Source: Cryptomeria japonica (Eukaryota > Streptophyta > Pinopsida > Cupressales > Cupressaceae). From it: a DNA stretch of 64,000 nt. This document shows positions 56,461 to 64,000 of this stretch, in pieces. The translations under genes and the position numbers were made by a program. Numbering within the stretch: the stretch's first letter is position 1; each line of letters opens with the position of its first letter. The notes under the pieces are model-generated. The model was not told the DNA's origin and did not search any database. It saw only the letters and a list, made by a program, of their open reading frames with translations. The stretch lies in contig NC_081411.1 in NCBI RefSeq assembly GCF_030272615.1, positions 183,354,977 to 183,418,976 on the forward strand, in the 5' to 3' direction.

Positions 56461-59000
56461 TGTTGGAATTATTTTCAATGATGTCAAAAAGTGTTGCAAA
56501 GTGGATGCTAGAGAGGTTGCAGATTGGAGAGTGCACAGAAACAAGTGTTGCAGGTTGCAAATGGTTTAAATTCCTTACAGTCAGCATAGCATGCAAGTTA
56601 TACTGCATCATCATCATATTAGAATAACAATATTGATATTGGAGTTTCCTTTGTGTTTTGTCATATCGGGATAACAATAACAATAACAAAGCAAGAGTTG
56701 CTTATCAGGTTAGCTGACAAAGGCGGCTTAACAATTTTACGTTATGTCGATCGTGTAAACGACTCCAACATCATTGTGTCGGAATAGCTATGCCAACAAG
56801 GAGACCGAGGAAGTGAATCGAAGTAGTTATTAAAGGAGGATTGACACATTATTGCTATGCCAATAGTGTTATCTATTATGATGGATGTGCATTTCGGAAT
56901 AGCTATGTTGATGGATGTTGGTCACCATGGAGTTTGCGATCGTAATACCCTATGCTGCTAAAAAGAGGCTGATAGTATGTCATCAGTTTAACTTGTTCTG
57001 TCTATCTAACAAGTTTTTATTATGCCAATAGTTATGGCTATTCCGATGAGTTTTATTTTCTGCTAGAAGTCTTGAAGTTCGGGATACCTTATGTCGATGG
57101 CATAGGTCACCGTGGAGTATGCATTTCAGAATACCTATGCCGATAAAGGGAGGTTGATTGTGTGTCATCAAAATGACTTGTTTCATCATTCTAACATGAT
57201 TTCCCTATGTCGATAGTTATGCACATTCTGATATGTGGTTGTTTGGCTTGGAGATTATTTTTCCGGATAGCCTATGGTGACAAGTGAAATCAGAGGTGAT
57301 TTTTTTATCGAAATAACTCATGCCGATGAGAGGGATCAAAGGCATCAAGTAGTCGTCGAGATAAGTTTTGAAGGTGGAGTAGAGGAAAGATGTTAACCCG
57401 ATAGTTTATGCTATACCAATGGAGCTTTGATAAATTGACTTCGGGATTGCTATAGAGATTAACATATTTGCAAACCGTATAACATGAAGGTTAGTCTCAA
57501 CATGGAAACCGACTGATCTGTGCAGCCCAGTAGTCCATATGGATCTTGACCGACCTTGACCATTTGAACTAGATGAAGAATAAGAGGACAAATGGCTCCT
57601 TGGTGGACATAACAAATCAAATATGCTATAGTTGGTGATGATGGATCTCATATAGTAGTCAAACCTATCTAGGTCGATCGATAAGATGATGGTAATCTCA
57701 TTAATGGAGACTAAGATGCAGATGCTTGATGGGCTCGAGAAGATTGACAGAGGTAGGATCAAATTTGGAGTACAAATCAAGATTTCTAAAAATAGCAATC
57801 CAGTGACAGAAAGTGAATTGAACATAACCCCAAAGGGAAGAAAACAGAGTAGTGTCAGTTGATTTAGAATATCAAATCCAATCTACTTCATACTGTATCC
57901 TTGAAGAGCATATTGAGATTACTAAGTTTAGTAATCTATATACAAAACAATTTGAAGACCATCAGAACATATTTAATGTAGGCAACTAGTATGTGATCAT
58001 ACTGAAGACAAAGAATAATATCTCTATAAGTAGAGATCTTCAAGACAACCAACTTGAATAAAATATTCAAGTTTGCAATAGAAGTAATCTTGGATGTGTG
58101 TAGAGTTGAACTAATCCAACAACAGTTGCAAATATGCTTCAACAGGAGTAGTTGAGAGAGAGATATAGGTGAAAATAAAGATAACTCCACAAGTCGGTGG
58201 GTATTATGAGGTATAAGGGGAAGTACTGAAGAGAGTGTTCTTGCTGCGAGTATAGTGAGTATTTTTTGTAGAGAGGTGATAGACTGTAATCTTCAGAAAT
58301 AGAGTGAGTGAGATAGAGTGCAGTAGGAGAGACAAAGAGAGAGAGAGTGCAGTTGCAGAATCAGAGCAAAGAGGGTAGTTGTAAAAGCAAAAGATTGAGA
58401 ACAGAGTAGTCTAATAAAGTTGAAGCTGAGGCAGAGAGGAGGAGACAATCAAACAAAAAGAGAAGAAAGAAAAAGAGGAAGAATGTCAGATTGTAATTGT
58501 TTCAAAACCTCATTTGCAACAAGGCATATAACTTGTATTTGAAATTTATTCTCATTGTAATCTCTGAGTGGGTTCTTAGAGCAGAGGTAGGTGCTCCTTT
58601 GTGTAGGTGCTCATAAAACTAGGGGTTGTTGCTCCTTGAGTTGGTGCTCAGAATATCAAGGGTTGGTGCTCCTTGAGTAGGTGCTTAGAATATCAGGGGT
58701 TGGTGCTCCTTGAGTTAATGTTTAGAATATCAGGGGTTGGTGATCCTTGGGTTGGTGCCCTAAACATATTGTAAACTGTTATTTACCTGTGAGGCTAGAT
58801 TGGAGCAGTTGACTCCAACAGTCATTCTCACTAAGGTTTTTGTCATATTGGGTTTTCCTCGTACATCTAGTGTTATGTGATGTGCTCTTGTCTGTGTGTG
58901 TGTGTATGTTTTCATTACATCCTTAGAATTTGCACACTGAACTTAAAGTTTTAAAATACATCGATTCACCCCCCCTCTCAATGTCCATTTGTGTTCTTCA
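56461..59000 (+). repeat. Element C 5' LTR (long)
   Basis: About 2.54 kb if both ends are right. 56780-57460 is peppered with variants of CGGAATAGCTATGCCGATA in both orientations. 58570-58765 holds a 40-bp tandem repeat (GGGGTTGGTGCTCCTTGAGT, about five copies). A GAGA-rich stretch lies at 58320-58480. The end ATTCACCCCCCCTCTCAATG then GTTCTTCA is typical of plant Copia. Only one copy is in the window, so the start at 56461 is inferred from TGTTGGAAT and the end of unrelated sequence. Confidence 0.65.
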
Positions 59001-59002
59001 AC

Positions 59003-59015
59003 TGACATCAGAGCC
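59003..59015 (+). promoter_or_regulatory. Element C primer-binding site, altered
   Basis: TGACATCAGAGCC, two bases after the LTR, differs from the usual TGGTATCAGAGCC by two changes. Confidence 0.75.
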
Positions 59016-59075
59016 TTAGGTTCCTTTTTAGTAAAATCTTTCTCTAGCTTGAGTAGAGCTTTCTTAGTGAACACA

Positions 59076-62000
59076 ATGACTAGAAATGATTCCTCCTCTA
59101 AAGAACCTATCTTTGATGGTACCAACTATGCCTATTGGAGTAGAAGAATGGAAACCTATATGTCTTCCCTAGGATTTGATGTTTGGATGTCTGTAAAACC
59201 TAGATATATTGTCAAAAGGGAATATGAGAATAATGCTAAAGCTAAGAATGCAATCTTAAGTGCTCTATCAGATACAAAGTTTGTCAAAGTCATGCATTGC
59301 ACAACAACAAAAGAAACTTGGGATGAGTTGCAGAGTGTATATGAAGGAGATACCAAAGTGAAAGAAGCCAAACTGCAAAATCTAAGAGCTCAGTTTGAAA
59401 ATCTAAAAATGAAAGAAGAAGAGAAGATAGTTGATTATCTACAAAGAGTGGATGAGATTGTGAGTGCTATAAGAGGACTTGGAGAAGAAGTCAAAGATGA
59501 AGTTACTATCAAGAAGGTTTTGAGAGCATTAACCTCAAAGTATGATACAAAGGTCTCGGCTATTGAGGAATCTAAAGACTTGAAGACTTTCTCTATGGAT
59601 GAACTTTTTGGCTCTCTGTCTACCTATGAGATAAGAACAATAAGCTATGAACCCTCAAAAAGAGAAGTTGCTTTCAATACTACAAAGAAAGGAAAAGAAC
59701 AAGCCTCAAATGAACATGAAAATGATTGATATTGTTGAAGCTAACTTTATTAGAAAAATCAAGAAAGGGTGAGGAAAGTATAGAGGAAAGCTACCATTCA
59801 AATGCTTTGACTATGGTAAAATAAGACATTTTGCTGCTAAGTGTCCCTATAAGAAGTGTGTGTGTGAAAAATGGTAATCTATAAGTTGTAAGGCACAAAC
59901 ACTTCAATAAGTCATTACATGCATGGTTAGACAGATATAATCAATTAATGTAAAAATCATAACAAATCGACCTATTTCCTTCTAAAATATGTGAGTATAG
60001 ACTTGCTCTCATATTTGTCTAAGCAATACTAGTGACTAGACTACACCAAAACGAAGGATTTAATCCATATGAGCACAAAATTGAGTTAAATGGATGCAAG
60101 ATTAAGCCAGATGGATGCAAGATTGAGCTAGATGGATGCAATATTTAAGCTAGATATGCAAGATTAAGCTATGAATGATTAAACTAAATATGCAAAAAGC
60201 TAAGATGCAATAATTTTAAAGCACAATATTCTCAATGAAACTAGAGAAAAAATAACATAATAACAATAAATCTCCAGGCTGTCTTGAATGAGAGATCAAA
60301 GGTTGAATTTATAGAGAATCCAAAGAGAGACCAACGGTCAAGATCAATGAATGATGAGTGGTCAATATTCTTGAAGAGGAAGCACAATCCAGGTGAATTG
60401 AAATGATTGGATGCTTTGATTCAGTTTCAAAGAAGATTAGATTGAGTTAATCTTGAGATAAATTCAATAAAGCTTGATTTAATGCATTTGGATTATAAGT
60501 ATGAGTTTGTATTAGAGATAAAATTAGTTGATTCCATGCACATTCCTCTTTTTTGCTCAAGATTTTTGTTAGAAAAAATCCATTTTAATGCAACTATTAC
60601 CTCTTTCCTCAAGATTTGTTTTGAGTTTTAATTTTAGAGAAAATGATTTATTCAATTTAATTGTTTTTCTTCCTTTTCTGAGATTTATTAAGTTGTCTCA
60701 ATTTTAGAAAAAGAAATATCTCAAGTTGATTTCTTTTCTCAATTTAATTCCTTTTTTTTGTAAATTAATTCCTTTTGTAAATTAATTCATTTTTGATGAT
60801 TTAATGGAAAATTTATTTATTAATTAAATATGCTACGATATTTAATTAAATAAATAGGATAATTGATTAAAATGATTTACTTAGAATGATTAATTAATTA
60901 AATAAACATTTAATTAATATAGTATGATTTATTTGCCATGTGACATTGATGATTTAAGAATTAATTAATTAGGTGCTCCAAATTGATTTAATTGTCTTTG
61001 GTTAGGACCTTGGTGATGTAGCTGAGATTAGGGGCCCATGGTTTAGATGACCATTTTTAGGGTATTACAAGAAGAAGGAAGATAACTATGTGTCAAGAAT
61101 AAGGGTAAAAGGTTTAATAAACCAAGAAGAAGAAATTTTCAAAAGAAGAAAGTTCTTTACTCAATTGATAGTGATGTCTCTGATGATGAAAGTGAGTCAG
61201 TTGAGGAATACAGTGAAGATGAAAGACAAACTAGTGTCTTCATGGATCAAAAGATCCTTAATAAGAAACATAGAGGTGGTAAATCTGAAAATATAGATGA
61301 TAGTGAGGAAGAAGATGTAGATGTTGTGGTTGACCTTGAAGGAGAATTGGTTTATGCTCTTGAAGAACTTGACAAAGTAAGAAAAGAGCTCAAGGAAAGT
61401 ACAATAAGTTTGTCATTAAAGAGTATGAGTTACTAAACAAGAATATTGAAGAATCAAATGGCAATCTTACTACCATAACTACTGAGTTGGAAGAAACCAA
61501 AAGAATGTATGAAGTGACAAAACTAGATTTAGAAAACAAAGACGAGTATCAAAAGATGGAGGAAGAAATTGTGAATCTAAAAAGGGAACTTGAAAAGTGT
61601 AAAGATGTACTCAAGGTGGGAATCAAGTATGAGGGTTGTACAGATGTGTTGAACAAAATGTTAACAAGCAGAAGCACTCAAAGGATGCAGAAGGAGTTGG
61701 ATTTGATGTCGGTCAATGTTTTACCAGTAAGGAATCAACAAATAAAGAGATGCATTTTGTCTCTTCAAGTAAGAGTAGAAATGTACAAACTTTCACTATC
61801 AGCAAGCCCACTAAGAAGAAAACATATGTTCTTGTTACAAAAAGTAGTTATGCTAATCCAAAGTGAAAAGCCAAGATGGATGATGGAGATTTCACAAGAG
61901 TCAAGGATATGAGAAAGAGCTCAAGAAGACCGAGCTATGCTGCTCCAAGGAGACCAATGAGAAATAATTCAACAATGATTGGTATGTACCTCAGTTTCAT

Positions 62001-62640
62001 GGATATTGTTATAAATGTAATATCTATGGTCATAGAATTGTTGATTGTAAGCTTATGCATAGGTCTCCTCCTTGTTTTGAAAGTAGAAATCAATTTTATG
62101 CTTTGAGGGATATGAAAGTCATCTGTTATCATTGTAATGGGTATGGTCATAGAATTTATGATTGCAGGAGATATAGTTTTCAGTCCTATGATAGTCCCTT
62201 AAGTTCATCATTCAATAGAAATGTCAAATGTTATCATTGTCAAAATCTTGGACATATAGCTAAACATTGTAAAATTAGAACAACTAAGCATAAGAAGAAA
62301 ATGTCACCTTTGGAACCAAAGACAAAATCAAATCAGAATATGACAGTAAAGAATAAGCAAGAATCAACACAAGAATGGGTAGAAAGAGAAAAGGATAAAG
62401 TTGATTCAAGTTTGATTGTTCAAACTGCCCTGCATGTTAAAAGGAAAAACTTGTGGGTAGTGGACAGTGGTTGCTCTAACCACATGACTGGTGATAAGAA
62501 GAAGATTAAAAAGTTTGAAGATTGGAACGGTGGTTCTATGAGGTTTGGAGATAACTTATCAATCAAAATCAAGGGAAAAGGTTTACTAAACATTTATGGC
62601 AAACTGAAAGCTCATGATGTATATTATGTGGAAGGTTTTT
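59076..62640 (+). pseudogene. Element C gag and protease, interrupted by a solo LTR
   Basis: It starts MTRNDSSSKEPIFDGTNYAY at 59076. The UBN2-type gag domain (YWSRRMETYM, ALSDTKFVKVMHCTTTKETW, FENLKMKEEEKIVDYLQRV) is open to 59729. A knuckle CFDYGKIRHFAAKC (second Cys changed to Tyr) is at about 59800. After the inserted LTR the gag resumes at 61070 with acidic and coiled-coil segments (61240-61650). Three knuckles follow at about 62010-62270 (CYKCNIYGHRIVDC, CYHCNGYGHRIYDC, CYHCQNLGHIAKHC), then the protease WVVDSGCSNHMTGD at about 62455. A one-base insertion near 62640 shifts the frame. Confidence 0.9.
59857..61069 (-). mobile_element. Solo LTR in element C gag
   Basis: 1213 bp starting TGTGTGTG and ending GGTATTACA, with the perfect duplication AGAAG at 59852-59856 and 61070-61074. 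Gag reads on across it (CPYKK then KEDNYVS). Read on the minus strand it begins TGTAATACCCTAAAAATGGTCAT. That resembles the LTR starts of G1 and D, and it is likewise followed by AT-rich TTAATTAAAT hairpins (60790-60920). No internal genes. Confidence 0.85.
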
Positions 62641-63612
62641 AAACACAATCTATTCAATGTGAGTCAAATGTGTGACAAAGGATATGAGTTTACATTTGAT
62701 TCAAAAAGATGTCAAATCAAAAAAGAAAGAAATTGACAACTTGTTGTTGAAGGAAAAAGGACAGATGAAAATGTGTACAACTTCAAGCAATGTTTTGAGT
62801 CCCAATGCATGATGGGACAAGTTGATGAAAGTTGGTTGTGGCATAGAAGACTAGGTCACATCAATTTTGATAATCTTGTTAAAGTGAGCAAGAGAGGGTA
62901 TGCTAGGCACATACCTCAGATTATCAAACCAGGAAGCACTTTATGTGATGAGTGTCAAAGAGGAAAACAAACTAAAGAGAGTTTCAAGACAAAGGAGTAC
63001 TCAACCACAAGGCCTTTAGAGCTTGTGCATACTGATTTGTGTGGGCCTACAAGGACAAGAACCCTTAATGGAGAAAGATACTTCATGTTGCTCATAGATG
63101 ATTTCTATAGGATGACATGGGTCACCTTCTTGCAAGACAAGTCTCAAGCCTATGTAAGATTCAAATTTTTTAGGAAGATGGTTGAAAAAGAAAGTGGATA
63201 CAAACTAAAATGTTTAAGATCAGACCATGGAGATGAGTATACATCAAATGAATTTGAAGACTATTGTGAGAGACATGGAATCAAAAGACAATATAAAGCC
63301 CTTAGCACACCACAACAAAATGGTGTTGTGGAAAGGAAGAACAGATCAGTAAAGGAGATGGCAAGGGCAATGTTGAATGAAGCTAATCTACCTGATGTAT
63401 ACTGGAAAGAAGGGGTTCATACTGTTGTATACGCATTAAATAGAGTTCAACTGAGAGTGAATAGCATAATGGCACCTTATGAGTTATGGTATGATAGGAA
63501 ACCATCACTCAAGTATTTCAAGGTGTTTGGTAGCAAGTGCTTCATCAAAAGAGATAAAAATGGATTAGGAAGCTTTGAATCAAGAAGTGATGAAGGTATC
63601 TTCTTAAGATAA
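62641..63612 (+). pseudogene. Element C integrase
   Basis: After the shift, HNLFNVSQMCDKGYEF leads to a TGA near 62740. Then an open part (62773-63612) has the HHCC zinc region (HRRLGHINFDN, CDECQRGKQT) and a core with HTDLCGPTRT (first Asp) and LLIDDFYRMTWV. CLRSDHGDEY follows (second Asp; the usual RGGE is altered), then QQNGVVERKN (Glu). The C-terminal part (YELWYDRKPSLKYFKVFGSK, RSDEGIFL) ends at TAA 63610-63612, where Gly-Tyr is expected. All three catalytic acids are present. Confidence 0.93.
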
Positions 63613-64000
63613 TCTACTCACATCAAGGCCTATAAATGTTTCAACAAAAGACTAAAAAAAGTAATTGAGAGTGTACATGTAAAAGTGGATGAAGATCTGC
63701 ATAAAGGAAAACATAGCATAATAAATCAAATTGAAGAGCCACATGTTGAAGATGAAGAGCAATTTGAAAGTGAATAAGAATAAGTACCCAGCAAGACTCC
63801 AAATAGATATGTGCAAAAGAATCACCCTGAAGAACAAATCATACGCAACAAAAATAAGGGTGTACAAACTAGAAGAAGACTTGCAAGAAATAATGGACAA
63901 GTAAACTTCTGCCTCATGACTGAGATGGAACCCAAGACATATGTTGAGGCCAGCAAGAGTGAGAAGTGGATAAAGGCTATGGAAGAATAGTTGCAATAGA
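63613..64000 (+). pseudogene. Element C linker and RT lead-in, cut by edge
   Basis: The same frame continues past the stop: THIKAYKCFNKRLKKVIE, an acidic linker with stops near 63775-63783, TRRRLARNNGQVNFCLMTEM and EPKTYVEASKSEKWIKAMEE, then a TAG. This is the segment immediately before Copia RT. The RT itself lies outside the window. Confidence 0.85.

Larger units (their letters stand above)
56461..64000 (+). mobile_element. Copia element C, cut by right edge
   Basis: LTR-like sequence from TGTTGGAATTATT (56461) to GTTCTTCA (59000), then a primer site, gag, PR, INT and the beginning of RT. PR-INT-RT order is Copia. The gag with coiled coil and several zinc knuckles resembles the SIRE-like or related plant lineages, though I see no envelope-like ORF because the window ends. 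A solo LTR (59857-61069) is nested in gag. The element has many stops and shifts. Confidence 0.85.

Overview
This window reads as non-genic DNA from a large, repeat-packed plant nuclear genome. The elements are Ty1/copia with an initiator-Met-tRNA primer site, Tat-type Ty3/gypsy with a second RNase H, and plant mobile domain (PMD) genes. A gymnosperm such as a conifer is my best guess, but that is inference. I see no convincing intact host gene, no RNA gene and no CRISPR array. Nearly everything is a transposable element, a relic of one, or a tandem repeat.

Left part (1-8669). A decayed minus-strand transposase-like gene runs off the left edge (2981 down to 1). Next comes a 4.6 kb satellite block (3187-7788). 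Its core is made of self-complementary units in a higher-order repeat of about 490 bp. A purine tract lies on the left, a pyrimidine tract on the right, and a 17-bp inverted repeat sits outside both. About 0.9 kb with no recognisable content follows.

Central nest (8670-52538). The oldest layer is a minus-strand Copia element, A (LTR remnants 8670-9664 and 51843-52538). Three insertions split it. G1 (11359-31497) is a 20.1 kb plus-strand Tat-type Gypsy with 1.48 kb LTRs and target duplication GTTCC. D (32207-48061) is a non-coding TG..CA element with near-matching duplications CAACA/CAAGA; D itself contains G2 (33879-45291), an 11.4 kb minus-strand Gypsy with 767-bp LTRs and duplication ATAAG. 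E (48293-49938) is a solo LTR with duplication CAATC. With the insertions removed, A is about 6.2 kb and reads gag-PR-INT-RT-RNaseH in order. By eye, the LTR pairs of G1 and G2 differ by about 2%.

Right part (52539-64000). A proline/serine-rich minus-strand relic with a G-patch-like segment (H) is split by a plus-strand solo LTR of the A family (53556-54910). Copia element C (56461 to the right edge, plus strand) follows, with a long LTR, a gag interrupted by another solo LTR (59857-61069, duplication AGAAG), protease, integrase and the start of RT.

Most interesting biology. Both Gypsy elements, which lie on opposite strands, carry an antisense PMD gene between pol and the 3' LTR. In both, a short first exon ends in Pro followed by a GTAAGT donor, and in G1 a TATA box lies upstream. 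In G1 the same 8-nt motif (TAGCGCAT and variants) is arrayed in the leader of the sense gag-pol unit and, in matching orientation, in the leader/intron of the antisense PMD unit. G2 has a different array in the equivalent place, and its copies vary in a compensatory way that keeps a small stem. A third motif, GGTGAAAAC plus a stem of changing sequence, lies just after pol in both elements.
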